Assembly: GCF_002366715.1 (NCBI RefSeq)
Contig: NZ_DFBS01000045.1
Coordinates: 372,001 to 436,000 of the forward strand
DNA: 64,000 nt
Direction: 5' to 3'
DNA from: Halomonas sp. UBA3074
GTDB taxonomy: Bacteria; Pseudomonadota; Gammaproteobacteria; Pseudomonadales; Halomonadaceae
Shown here: piece after piece, positions 8,677 to 17,309 of the stretch
Layout: the number at the start of each line of letters is the position of its first letter
Position numbering within the stretch: position 1 is the first letter of the stretch
Notes under the pieces: generated by a model
What the model saw: the letters and a program-made list of their open reading frames with translations, nothing else
What the model was told of the DNA's origin: nothing
Databases searched by the model: none
Made by a program: the position numbers and the translations under genes

Positions 8677-10050
8677 TTATGATGCTGAAAATAGTAGTTC
8701 TTTGAGAGCTTCAGCAGGTGTTTTCCAATCAAGTGTTTTACGAGGTCTGTCGTTGAGAGTCGTCGCGACAGCGTCAAGCTCATGCTCAGAATACCTGCTA
8801 ATGTCAGTACCCTTGGGAAAGTATTGGCGCAGCAGACCATTGGTGTTCTCGTTAGTCCCACGCTGCCAGGGACTTCGGGGGTCACAGAAGTAGATTGCCA
8901 AGCCAGTATCAAGTCGTAGCTGTGCATGCTGGGCCAGCTCCGCGCCTTGATCCCAAGTGAGCGATTTCCGCAGCTGTTCGGGCAGTGTGGCGATCTTTAT
9001 GGCGATAGCATCGCGAACAGCCTCAGCCCCGTGACCAGCCAAAGCAGGTCCGTTCTTAACTCTGGCGCCCGTTCCATGATCATGCATGGGCGGCAAGTGA
9101 AGAAGTAGCGTGAACCGACTCGTGCGCTCGACTAAGGTACCGATTGCGGAGCTGTTCAATCCAATGATTAGGTCGCCTTCCCAGTGGCCGGGGACAGCGC
9201 GATCAGCAACCTCCGCCGGGCGCTGGCTGATCATCACCTCGGGCGAGAGGTAGTGTTTACCGCGCTGCTGGGTTCTCGCTCGTGGTACCCGCAATGCCCG
9301 GCCAGTACGCAGACACGCGGACAGTTCACGACGAAGTGCACCGCGGCCTTGAATGTAGAGGGCCTGATAGATCGCCTCGTGAGAAATCCTCATCGTCTCA
9401 TCATCTGGAAAGTCTACCCGCAGTCGACGGCTGATCTGCTCAGGACTCCAACTGACTCCCCACCGCCGGTCGGCTCGGCGACCATGCCGCCGTCCTCGCC
9501 ATGGCACATTCGGGCCGGGAATAGGTCTGCCTTCAGCATCGGTCACCTCGCCAGCCAGACGTGATTGCACGTAAGCCTGCAACCAGCCATTCCCTGCAAG
9601 CTTGGCAGTTTTGGGCCGTTTGGCGGCTAGCTCTGCTTTCCACTGCGCGACTGTGGCCCGGTACTCCAACACACCGCCCCGGGTCGCAGCGTTACGGCGC
9701 AATTCGCGCGAGATCGTCGACGGTGACCTTCCTAGACACCGTGCAATCTCACGAACCCCGTGCCCCTGGACTCGCAATAGTGCGAGTTCCTCGCGCTCTG
9801 GGAACGACAAATAACGCCCTGAGGGTGGCACCAAGTTAGAGGGTGCCATCCCGCCTGCCTCGCGGAACCACCGTGGCCCCAACGGTTGTGATACACCACA
9901 CGCCAAAGCTGCATCCTCGCTCGATAACCCCTCAGCTATTCGCTTCCAGAATGCGCGATTGGTACTCCGCTGATTGATGCTTGGTCGACCAGGCGAACGC
10001 ATCGGTGCTCGCCCAGTCTTTTCAGCGATCCAACTAGATGATCTTCCCAT
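8677..10050 (-). CDS. IS30-family transposase
   Basis: This 457-residue protein has two helix-turn-helix regions (about 40-60 and 97-118, the latter GVREIARCLGRSPSTISREL, the IS30 signature). The DDE catalytic core is Asp293 in GHWEGDLIIG, Asp367 in TWDQGAE and Glu401 in RGTNENTNG. There are 33 residues between the second Asp and the Glu, as expected for IS30. It is longer than the ~380-residue IS30 prototype because of an N-terminal extension and a linker around 170-195. The frame is intact, so it may be active. Confidence 0.93.
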   Translation of the reverse strand: MGRSSSWIAEKTGRAPMRSPGRPSINQRSTNRAFWKRIAEGLSSEDAALACGVSQPLGPRWFREAGGMAPSNLVPPSGRYLSFPEREELALLRVQGHGVREIARCLGRSPSTISRELRRNAATRGGVLEYRATVAQWKAELAAKRPKTAKLAGNGWLQAYVQSRLAGEVTDAEGRPIPGPNVPWRGRRHGRRADRRWGVSWSPEQISRRLRVDFPDDETMRISHEAIYQALYIQGRGALRRELSACLRTGRALRVPRARTQQRGKHYLSPEVMISQRPAEVADRAVPGHWEGDLIIGLNSSAIGTLVERTSRFTLLLHLPPMHDHGTGARVKNGPALAGHGAEAVRDAIAIKIATLPEQLRKSLTWDQGAELAQHAQLRLDTGLAIYFCDPRSPWQRGTNENTNGLLRQYFPKGTDISRYSEHELDAVATTLNDRPRKTLDWKTPAEALKELLFSAS

Positions 10051-10052
10051 GT

Positions 10053-10075
10053 AACACCTCCAATATCGAGGTGTT
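10053..10075 (-). promoter_or_regulatory. Hairpin masking the transposase ribosome-binding site
   Basis: On the minus strand AACACCTC and GAGGTGTT pair perfectly around a 7-nt loop. The 3' arm contains the GGAGGTG Shine-Dalgarno site two bases before the transposase ATG. Read-through transcripts from outside would therefore fold the start region away. Confidence 0.55.
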
Positions 10076-10091
10076 GCGTCGACCGATTGAA
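10071..10091 (-). repeat. Right terminal inverted repeat of the IS30 element
   Basis: Read on the minus strand it begins TTCAATCGGTCG and matches the left repeat at 17 of 21 positions. It contains a stop in the diguanylate cyclase frame, so that frame cannot extend into the element. Confidence 0.75.
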
Positions 10092-10099
10092 TCCGCCGA

Positions 10100-11038
10100 A
10101 TGTACCAGCACTATGCGCGTCCACGGTCGGACGCAGATGGCGAGCGGCCTGGCCACGCAGTGGCGATTCTCAACGTGCGGGCAGGCTCGCCAGAGATCCA
10201 TATCGTTGATGTGAATACGGATTATCAGCGTTTATGGGGTGGCAGCCGTGAGTCATGGCTAGGCTCTCCGCCTGTTATCGTTCAACAGGAGGCTGCTAAT
10301 CGCCAGATTGTTGCCCAGTTGCATGAAGCACTCCATCCACTCAAAGACAGCGCCGACGGTGCCTTTGAAGGTATTAGTGGTGGTGAAGTATCCCGCCATC
10401 ATGACGGTAAACGCCGCCATATCGAGTGGCGGATTACAGCCATGGGGGCATGCCACAACGGGCAGTGTACGCTGGTATTAACCCAGCGTGATGTTACGGA
10501 ACAAATGGAAAAAGAGGCTCAGCTCGAACGCTTGGCGACGACCGATATGCTGACTGGGCTGGTTAACCGATCGCAGTTCGATACCGTGCTGAAAAGCGAG
10601 CTAAATCGTCACGATCGCTATTCACGCCCTCTTTCCTTAATCATGCTTGACTTGGATTATTTTAAAGACATCAACGATAACTATGGTCACGACGTCGGCG
10701 ATCAAGTGTTGATAGAACTTGCTCACCTGCTTAAACGTAACTTGCGTAAAGCAGACTGTTGTGCGCGCTGGGGTGGTGAGGAGTTTATGTTATTAGCCCC
10801 TGAAACTTCGCTTGAGCAAGCGGTAAGACTGGCCGATAAAATCCGCAGTACCATCAAGCACGCTGCTTTTCCCATTCAAGGCAGCGTTACCGCAAGTTTT
10901 GGTGTGGTCGAGGTGCATCCGCAAGAGTCGCTCAAAAGTGTTATGAAACGCGCCGATAACGCCCTGTATCTCGCGAAAGATAAAGGGCGTGACCAAGTAT
11001 CCACAGGCGGCTTATTGTCCTCTGCGAAGCAGGCTTAA
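10100..11038 (+). CDS. PAS-GGDEF diguanylate cyclase, probably 5'-truncated by IS30
   Basis: 312 residues remain. A PAS-like domain lies at ~17-135 (ILNVRAGSPEIHIVDVN at the start, then RDVTEQ at the PAC end), followed by a GGDEF domain. The active-site GGEEF is at 225-229 and the product-inhibition RxxD (RKAD) at 216-219, exactly five residues ahead. It should make cyclic di-GMP from two GTP if expressed. The ATG at 10100 lies eight bases from the IS end and has no Shine-Dalgarno site, so the native start was probably lost. It ends overlapping a convergent SDR gene by four bases. Confidence 0.85.
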   Translation: MYQHYARPRSDADGERPGHAVAILNVRAGSPEIHIVDVNTDYQRLWGGSRESWLGSPPVIVQQEAANRQIVAQLHEALHPLKDSADGAFEGISGGEVSRHHDGKRRHIEWRITAMGACHNGQCTLVLTQRDVTEQMEKEAQLERLATTDMLTGLVNRSQFDTVLKSELNRHDRYSRPLSLIMLDLDYFKDINDNYGHDVGDQVLIELAHLLKRNLRKADCCARWGGEEFMLLAPETSLEQAVRLADKIRSTIKHAAFPIQGSVTASFGVVEVHPQESLKSVMKRADNALYLAKDKGRDQVSTGGLLSSAKQA

Positions 11039-11796
11039 GCAGGGTCGCGATCAATGGCGAAGGCTGACCATGCTTGACGTACCGACATAATTTCCAAGCG
11101 ATTGATATTGATATGGGGTGGCAAGGTGGCTAGGTAGTAAAGCTGCTCTGCAATATCTTCCGCTTGGAGCGGCGTTGTACCTCTATACAGTGCGTCTGAC
11201 GCGGCCTGATTCCCCTTGGTTCTCACCAGCGTAAACTCGGTTTCCGCCATGCCAGGGGCTAGGTCCGTCACGCGCACGCCCGTTCCAAGTAGGTCGCAGC
11301 GCAAGTTATAGCTAAACTGCTGAACAAACGCTTTTGACGCCCCATACACATGCCCACCCGGATAGGGCCACTGGCCCGCGACTGAGCCGAGATTAAGAAT
11401 GCTCGCGCCTTCGCTGTTTTTGAGTAACAGCGGTAAGGCGGCGTGGGTGACGTTAACTAACCCGGTGATATTGGTATCGATCATGGTGTGCCAATCCTGC
11501 AGCGCGACCTTTTGCGCGGGCTCCGGCGCTAACGCCAAACCGGCATTGTTAATGAGGCAGGTCAGCGGCAGAAATTTTTCCGGCAAGTTGCTAATACTGT
11601 CAGTGACGGCGTCGCTATCGCGGACATCCAGCGCCAAGGTGAGTACGGGTACCTGCTGGCTCAACTCTTTTTCCAGCGCCTCTAATCGCTCCTTGCGGCG
11701 TCCGGTAAGAATCAATGACCAGCCTGCTTTGGCGAAGCGCTGTGCCGCCGCTTTACCAAACCCCGAAGTAGCTCCTGTAATAAGTACGCTAGGCAT
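11035..11796 (-). CDS. Short-chain dehydrogenase/reductase, YdfG-like
   Basis: This 253-residue classical SDR has the cofactor motif TGATSGFG (7-14), NNAG, the catalytic Ser in LGSVAGQWPYPGG and YGASK (YxxxK). The R-R after LILTG suggests NADP(H). The overall pattern resembles YdfG (3-hydroxy acid/L-allo-threonine dehydrogenase), including PGMAETEFTLVR. A GGAGA site precedes the ATG. It is transcribed away from the class-III aminotransferase and converges on the diguanylate cyclase. Confidence 0.8.
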   Translation of the reverse strand: MPSVLITGATSGFGKAAAQRFAKAGWSLILTGRRKERLEALEKELSQQVPVLTLALDVRDSDAVTDSISNLPEKFLPLTCLINNAGLALAPEPAQKVALQDWHTMIDTNITGLVNVTHAALPLLLKNSEGASILNLGSVAGQWPYPGGHVYGASKAFVQQFSYNLRCDLLGTGVRVTDLAPGMAETEFTLVRTKGNQAASDALYRGTTPLQAEDIAEQLYYLATLPPHININRLEIMSVRQAWSAFAIDRDPA

Positions 11797-12005
11797 TACA
11801 CTATCTCCATGTTAATAAACGCATTTAACAGCTCAGTATTGACTGTAAGCAATGTTGGCTCAAGTCGCTAGAGCCAGTGGGCGGTAGCCGGTGAGACATC
11901 ACATCTGTCCCCTTGATACATAACGATTGGCCCTACAACCTAAGCGGACGAACTCACTAGGCTGGCAAGCACGCTATTCCTTATGGATTAAACAGGGTGC
12001 TTGCC

Positions 12006-13346
12006 ATGAACGCCAATCTTGCCGCTTCCTCACTAACCCAACACGCGGTAGATAATCACTATGTACACCGCTTGGACCGTCAGTATGTGTTCCACTCCTG
12101 GGCACAGCAAGGCAGTTTAGACCCGATGGTCATCGCGGGAGCGCAAGGGTGCCGTGTATGGGACTATGCAGGTCAGGCGTACTTGGATTTTAGTAGCCAA
12201 TTAGTGAATACCAATATCGGCCACCAGCACCCAAAAGTGGTGAGCGCTATCCAAGCTCAGGCTGCAAGCCTATGTACCATTGCACCTGCCCATGCCAACG
12301 TAGCACGTGGCGAAGCGGCTAAGCGCATTATTGCCAAAGCGCCTGCTGGGTTTAGTAAGGTGTTTTTTACCAACGCGGGTGCGGATGCCAATGAAAACGC
12401 CATTCGTATGGCGCGGCTGTATACCGGGCGAACCAAAATACTGTCAGCCTATCGCTCCTACCACGGCAATACCGGTGCGGCGATTGCGGCGACCGGTGAT
12501 TGGCGACGAGTGCCTAATGAGTATGCCAGTGGCCATGTGCACTTCTTCAACCCCTATCTTTATCGCAGTGAGTTTTGGGCGCGGGATGAAGAGGAAGAGT
12601 GTGAACGGGCGCTGACCCATTTGCGCCGAGTGATTGAGTGCGAAGGCGCCAATGCCGTCGCGGCCATTCTGCTGGAAACCATTCCCGGCACGGCAGGTGT
12701 GCTATTACCTCCTAAAGCGTATCTTCAGGGCGTCAGAAAGCTCGCCGACGAGTTCGGCATTGTGCTCATACTTGATGAAGTCATGGCCGGTTTTGGCCGC
12801 ACGGGGCGCTGGTTCGCTTTTGAGCATTACGACATGGCGCCCGATTTGATTGTCTTCGCCAAGGGGGTTAATTTAGGCTACGTACCTGCCGGTGGGGTGA
12901 TTATTTCAACGCCTATATCGCACTATTTCGATAACCACTTCTTTGTGGGTGGTTTGACTTACTCCGGCCATCCGTTAGCAATGGCGGCCATTGTGGCCAC
13001 CTTGGATGCCATGGAGGAAGAGGGCATCGTAGAGAATGCCGATAAAGTCGGGAATGGCCTACTAGCCGAAGGACTGAAAAGGCTTGCCGAGCGCCACCCC
13101 ATCATTGGTGATTGGCGAGGCGTGGGCGTGTTCCATGCTTTGGAGTTAGTTAGCGACCCGGTGCGTAAAACGCCGCTACCTGGCACAGAAGTGTTGAAAC
13201 TCAAGCAGCTACTGATGGAGCAAGGGCTGCTAGTCTTTACCGTAGAAAACCGCATTCACGTGGTACCGCCGTGTATCGTGACAGCGGAGGAAGTAGAGGA
13301 GGGGCTGGCAATTCTGGAGCGCGTTTTTGCAGAGTACGCTGCCTAA
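12006..13346 (+). CDS. Class-III PLP-dependent aminotransferase, substrate unknown
   Basis: This 446-residue protein has the class-III signature LILDEVMAGFGRTGRW and the PLP Lys in FAKGVNLGYVPAGGV. A GTG nine bases upstream is in frame, but AGGG at 11994-11997 is better spaced for the ATG at 12006. It looks closest to the omega-amino acid/taurine:pyruvate group by eye. It is convergent with a MocR-type regulator and near an amino-acid ABC transporter, so it may act on an imported amino acid. Confidence 0.8.
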   Translation: MNANLAASSLTQHAVDNHYVHRLDRQYVFHSWAQQGSLDPMVIAGAQGCRVWDYAGQAYLDFSSQLVNTNIGHQHPKVVSAIQAQAASLCTIAPAHANVARGEAAKRIIAKAPAGFSKVFFTNAGADANENAIRMARLYTGRTKILSAYRSYHGNTGAAIAATGDWRRVPNEYASGHVHFFNPYLYRSEFWARDEEEECERALTHLRRVIECEGANAVAAILLETIPGTAGVLLPPKAYLQGVRKLADEFGIVLILDEVMAGFGRTGRWFAFEHYDMAPDLIVFAKGVNLGYVPAGGVIISTPISHYFDNHFFVGGLTYSGHPLAMAAIVATLDAMEEEGIVENADKVGNGLLAEGLKRLAERHPIIGDWRGVGVFHALELVSDPVRKTPLPGTEVLKLKQLLMEQGLLVFTVENRIHVVPPCIVTAEEVEEGLAILERVFAEYAA

Positions 13347-13365
13347 CCTTGCTCTGAGCTGGCTT

Positions 13366-14857
13366 TCAGCACAAGGCGTTATCGTAAGCGAGCCCCAGGT
13401 GATAGATGCCGGGGGCAATACGCTCTTTTTCGATAGCCCCAAACCCTAAACGGAAAAAGCGGCGTGGCGGTGCCGCATCGAAAAAATGCTGGAAGCCCGG
13501 TTCAATCAATACGCCGCGTTGGGCGGCGTGCCAGGCAAGGCGTTGGGTATCGATATTCGCATTGGCTTCCATCCAAAAGGCACTAGAGCGATGGCTGCTG
13601 TGGCTATGGCAGCCGGGGAGTGCTTGATCAAGGGCCATCCGCATGGCATCGCGCCGGCCATCAATCTCCTCCACATGCTGTTTTAGATAGCGCTCGTAAT
13701 AACCCTGAGAAATAAACTGTGCCAACTGATGCTGCAAGGCGGCGGGTGGGTGGCGATACATCATCCGGCGTAGGGCACGCAGCTCATCGATTAATTCGGC
13801 ATCCGCCACGACATACCCCATACCCCATACGCAGCCCAGGCGAGAGCGCTTTGGACAAACTGCCCATATAAATGATCCGTGCGCTCTGGGCGCTGGCCTT
13901 GAGCGCTGGAAGCGCGAATTGATCGCCATGAATCTCGGCGTCGTAGTCATCCTCGATCACGATTTGGTCACGGTGAACGAGTTGCGCCAATAGCGCATCC
14001 CGCCGCTCGCGGCTCATCGTAATGCCCGTTGGCACTTGGTGGCTGGGCATCACATAGAGGTAGTCACTTTGCTGGGTGCCTTCCAGTCGCATGCCTTCTG
14101 CGTCCACGGTTTGAAACTGCAGGCTGGCGCCGCGCTGGGCAAATACGTTCATGGCCTCGCGGTAGCCGGGGGATTCCAGCGCCACGCGAGTGCCATGATG
14201 GCAGAGCAGTTGGGCAATCAAATACAGCGCATTTTGGGTCCCCATGGTGATGAGGATCTCTTCAGAGCGGGCGAAAATCCCCCGGCGCGGTAAGATGCGT
14301 TTACGCAGCTGTTCAATCAGCAGCGGGTCATCCTGATCAATTCGATCACGTAGCCAGGGTTTATCACGCTGGGAACTTAACAATCGCCGGGAAACATCGC
14401 GCCATTGTGCGAGTGGAAAGAGGCGTGTATCTAACTGTCCATAAATGAACGGGTAAGTATACTCTGACCAATTGCTCGGTTTAAGAATGCCTTGGTAGTT
14501 AGTGGGGCGTTGATTGATTCGCTTGTGCCAGTTTGGTGCAGCTAATTTGTTTTTACTGTTTTCGGTTAACGCTATTAGCGACGGGGTGAGTGTTAAATGA
14601 GGGTCGTTATAATCAGGGTGCAAATAGTAACCGCTCCGCGGTCGACTAATTAAATACCCATCTTCGACGAGTTTTTCGTAAACGATAGACACGGTGTTGC
14701 GCGAAATGCCTAGTTGCTGGGAAAGCTTGCGGCAGGAAGGGAGGGCATCATCACTCGGCAGGCTGCCTACGCGTATGGCTTCCAGCAGCGTTTCTCTCAG
14801 CTGTTCTTGCAGGCAGGTGGCAGCGTTGGGGTCGACCTCAAGGCACAGCGTTGTCAT
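13366..14857 (-). pseudogene. MocR-family (GntR HTH-aminotransferase) regulator, frameshifted
   Basis: The N-terminal 70 residues form a GntR winged helix (LPSCRKLSQQLGISRNTVS). They are followed by a fold-type-I aminotransferase-like domain with the PLP Lys in MGSLSKALSPGLRMGY. Immediately after this the frame is lost, and the C-terminal ~150 residues (from VVADAELIDELRALRR) continue in another frame to 13366. The break coincides with a 7-bp tandem duplication at 13813-13826 (plus-strand unit ATACCCC). Removing one unit restores LRMGYVVAD exactly. As sequenced, the product lacks the C-terminal part of its sensory domain. Confidence 0.85.
13813..13829. repeat. 2.4-copy tandem repeat of a 7-mer causing the mocR frameshift
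   Basis: Units ATACCCC at 13813-13819 and 13820-13826 are followed by ATA. One unit fits the MocR reading frame and two shift it by +1. It arose by replication slippage, or is a sequencing or assembly error. Confidence 0.85.
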
Positions 14858-14867
14858 GCACTTTCCC

Positions 14868-14970
14868 CTCTCGATTAGCGTCTTTATCCATTAAACCTAA
14901 GCATCTTCCGTGCCAGCTTCATGATCGCCAACTGTCCTTTTACTTTACGCCAACTGGCTCTAATCGAGAG
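14868..14970. promoter_or_regulatory. Candidate MocR operator between mocR and the ABC operon
   Basis: The divergent region holds two direct CGCCAACTG copies (14926-14934 and 14948-14956) whose starts are 22 bp apart, about two helical turns. Flanking them are 10-bp inverted repeats CTCTCGATTA (14868-14877) and TAATCGAGAG (14961-14970). MocR regulators typically bind spaced direct repeats in such divergent spacers. The role is inferred. Confidence 0.45.
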
Positions 14971-15053
14971 GAGGATAAAAAACTAGGGTGAAGTCACTTT
15001 CAACTTGTCACTGTTTGGTTAGTGATAGTTCTCCACTCTAGGGGTATAAGAAG

Positions 15054-15911
15054 ATGAAAAAAATAGCTGTTTTAACCTCCGCCATTAGCGTTGGTGCTCT
15101 TGCTTTAGGCATGTCATTAACCGCGACGGCTGCGGACTTAGAAGAAATCGAGAGCCGTGGCTACCTGAGCGTTGCCACCGAAGATAATTACGCACCGTTT
15201 AACTTTATGAATGGCAGTGACCCGGATGGCTTTATTAAAGACGTATTGATTGAGCTAGAGGAGTACGCTGACTTCGAGATTCGTCAGGATATTTTGCCGT
15301 GGACAGGGCTGCTGGCGTCGGTTTCATCCGGCCAGTACGACATGGCGCTGACAGGCGCTTCGGTAACTGACGAGCGCCTACGCGTATTTAACTACGCACC
15401 GCCGTTCGCCTCTGCCCAGCATTTCTACATCAAGCGGGCGGGCGATGACCGAATCAATAGCGTCGAAGATTTAAGCGGTATGACCCTGGGTGTTCAGGCG
15501 GGCAGTGCACTGCTTTCGCGTTTGCCTGAGCTGGAAGTCATGCTCGAGGAGAGCGGTGGCGAATTGGGGGATGTTATGCAGTATGAAGCCTACCCCGAAA
15601 TCTATGCAGATCTCGCCAATGGTCGAGTCGACTATGTAATCAACTCTATCGTCCCGGTAAATGACCTGATTCGTGAGCGCCCCGACGTGTTTGAGGCGGG
15701 ACAAGCCGTTTCCGGCCCTGGCTATGTGGCGTGGCCTATGCCCAAGGAAAGCCCAGAGCTACTGACCTATATCACCGATTTTATGAGCCATCTGCGTGAT
15801 TCTGGCCGCTTGGCCGAGCTGCAGGAGAAGTGGTTTGGCGAGTCCTTTGACGACCTGCCGACTACCCCCATCACCTCCGTGGAAGAGTTCCACGAAATGG
15901 CCGGTATGTAA
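15054..15911 (+). CDS. Amino-acid ABC transporter periplasmic binding protein (family 3)
   Basis: The 285-residue precursor has a signal peptide (cleavage near ATA-A, residue 27) and a family-3 solute-binding domain. It has a DNYAPFNF N-terminal segment, the PWTGLLASVSSGQYDMALTG ligand region, LSGMTLGVQAGSA, and a C-terminal LAELQEKWFGESFDDLP. It delivers an amino acid or related compound to the two permeases encoded downstream. The ligand cannot be assigned from sequence; the family includes glutamine, cystine, histidine and ectoine binders. Confidence 0.88.
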   Translation: MKKIAVLTSAISVGALALGMSLTATAADLEEIESRGYLSVATEDNYAPFNFMNGSDPDGFIKDVLIELEEYADFEIRQDILPWTGLLASVSSGQYDMALTGASVTDERLRVFNYAPPFASAQHFYIKRAGDDRINSVEDLSGMTLGVQAGSALLSRLPELEVMLEESGGELGDVMQYEAYPEIYADLANGRVDYVINSIVPVNDLIRERPDVFEAGQAVSGPGYVAWPMPKESPELLTYITDFMSHLRDSGRLAELQEKWFGESFDDLPTTPITSVEEFHEMAGM

Positions 15912-15925
15912 GCCATCACCTTCGC

Positions 15926-15948
15926 CTGCCGCCCAGCCTGGGCGGCAG
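15926..15948 (+). promoter_or_regulatory. Stem-loop between binding-protein and permease genes
   Basis: CTGCCGCCCA (15926-15935) and TGGGCGGCAG (15939-15948) pair perfectly over 10 bp with a 3-nt loop, followed by TCTTCTTAT. It probably works as a partial terminator or mRNA stabiliser that keeps the binding protein in excess over the membrane subunits. Confidence 0.6.
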
Positions 15949-15977
15949 TCTTCTTATCGCGAACGAGGGGGGTGAGC

Positions 15978-16619
15978 ATGGACAGTAGCGCATGGGGGCT
16001 CCTTGTTCAGGGTGCCTGGACAACGCTTTGGATCTCCGGCATCTCCATTGCCATCGGTGTGGTAATGGGGTTGCTGATCGCCTTGCTAAGGGTGGCTAAA
16101 ATCCCTGTTCTTCACCAGCTGCTAGGCGTCTATATTAGCCTGGCGAGGGCAACACCATTGGTCACGCTGGTGCTGTTCATCTTTTTAACCGCACCGACCA
16201 TGGGCATTAACCTTAATCGCAATGTGGCCGGTATCATTGCCTTAACCCTGAATACCACCGCTTTTAACGCTGAAATTTGGCGCTCTGCGTTTAACAACTT
16301 CTCCAAAGAGCAGCGCGAAGCGGCGCTGGCCATTGGCATGACGCCATGGGTCTACTTCCGCCGGATTATGCTGCCGCAAATTACCATTACCAGCCTGCCG
16401 GGCCTGGTCAACGAGATGTCGTTTCTGATTAAAGGCAGCCCCGCCATTGCGGTGATCGGTGTGGTCGATCTTACGCGGGTGACCAATCGTATTTCAGCCG
16501 TTACCTACGACCCTCTGCCGCCGATCTTAGCCGCAGCGGCCCTGTATATGCTGATCATCAGCCTATTGGTATGGCTGCAGCGGGTGGCTGAGCGCAAAGC
16601 CAGCCGATTGGCCGTCTAA
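15978..16619 (+). CDS. Amino-acid ABC transporter permease (HisM/GlnP type), subunit 1
   Basis: This 213-residue inner-membrane protein has about five hydrophobic segments and the ABC permease coupling motif EAALAIGMTPWVYFRRIMLPQ. An in-frame GTG at 15972 abuts the GAGGGGG site, so the ATG at 15978 is the better start. It forms the transmembrane pore with the next permease. Confidence 0.88.
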   Translation: MDSSAWGLLVQGAWTTLWISGISIAIGVVMGLLIALLRVAKIPVLHQLLGVYISLARATPLVTLVLFIFLTAPTMGINLNRNVAGIIALTLNTTAFNAEIWRSAFNNFSKEQREAALAIGMTPWVYFRRIMLPQITITSLPGLVNEMSFLIKGSPAIAVIGVVDLTRVTNRISAVTYDPLPPILAAAALYMLIISLLVWLQRVAERKASRLAV

Positions 16620-16643
16620 CGTGGCCATCAAGGGGAAGCCTTT

Positions 16644-17309
16644 ATGAGCAATTGGGACATTCTTTGGTCATCGTACGATGTGTTTTTGAACGGTTTTTAT
16701 AACACCTTAAAACTGTTTGGTTTATCAGCGGTGCTGGCATTTATATTGGGTAGCGGGATCGTGTTTTTGTTAGAAGGCTCGCGCCCACGCTTAAAAATAC
16801 CGCTGCGCATCTTTATTGATGCCATGCGCATGCTGCCGTTTCTGATTCTGGCCTATTTACTCTATTACGGCCTGCCCAGCGCCGGCATCCGCATAAGCGC
16901 CTGGACGGCGGGGATTATCGCTCTGGTGATCTATCACGGCGCTTACTTCGCAGAAATACTGCGTGGCTGCCGCGCTACGTTCGCGCAAGGGCAGGTAGAG
17001 GCGGCCATCGCCCAGGGGTTTTCTCAGCCCAAGATGTTTATGCGCATTATCTTGCCCCAACTGATCTTGAAGACGCGTGGTCTGCTGGGTAACCAGCTTA
17101 TTATTCTGCTTAAAGATACCGCCTTTTTGGTCATTATCACCGTGCGCGAACTCACTGCGGCGGCAAGCAGCCTGTCGAGTACCTACTTCATTCCCATGGA
17201 AGCCTTCATTGTAGTGATCGGCTTCTACTGGGTGATCAGCATTGGTTTAGAGCTATTTATCAAAATGATTGGCCGTTTTGGCGCCAAGCGAGGATTCGAA
17301 AATGCCTAA
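16644..17309 (+). CDS. Amino-acid ABC transporter permease, subunit 2
   Basis: 221 residues in the same HisM/HisQ family. The EAA loop reads VEAAIAQGFSQPKMFMRIIL and the N-terminal membrane helix follows NGFYNTLKLFGLSAVLAF. It lies 24 bp after the first permease and overlaps the ATPase gene by eight bases, indicating coupled translation. Paired permeases suggest a heterodimeric pore. Confidence 0.88.
   Translation: MSNWDILWSSYDVFLNGFYNTLKLFGLSAVLAFILGSGIVFLLEGSRPRLKIPLRIFIDAMRMLPFLILAYLLYYGLPSAGIRISAWTAGIIALVIYHGAYFAEILRGCRATFAQGQVEAAIAQGFSQPKMFMRIILPQLILKTRGLLGNQLIILLKDTAFLVIITVRELTAAASSLSSTYFIPMEAFIVVIGFYWVISIGLELFIKMIGRFGAKRGFENA

Larger units (their letters stand above)
8652..10091. mobile_element. 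IS30-family insertion sequence (about 1440 bp)
   Basis: The boundaries are set by 21-bp imperfect terminal inverted repeats that match at 17 of 21 positions. Both begin TTCAA and end in CGCAACAC, with differences at positions 6, 7, 10 and 13. Between them lies a single intact DDE transposase gene on the minus strand. No 2-4 bp target duplication is evident next to either end. The element separates the tetronate operon from the diguanylate cyclase. Confidence 0.85.

Noticed and set aside
10080..10100. Target-site duplication around the IS30 element
   Set aside because: No 2-4 bp direct repeat matches on the two flanks at any plausible end position.
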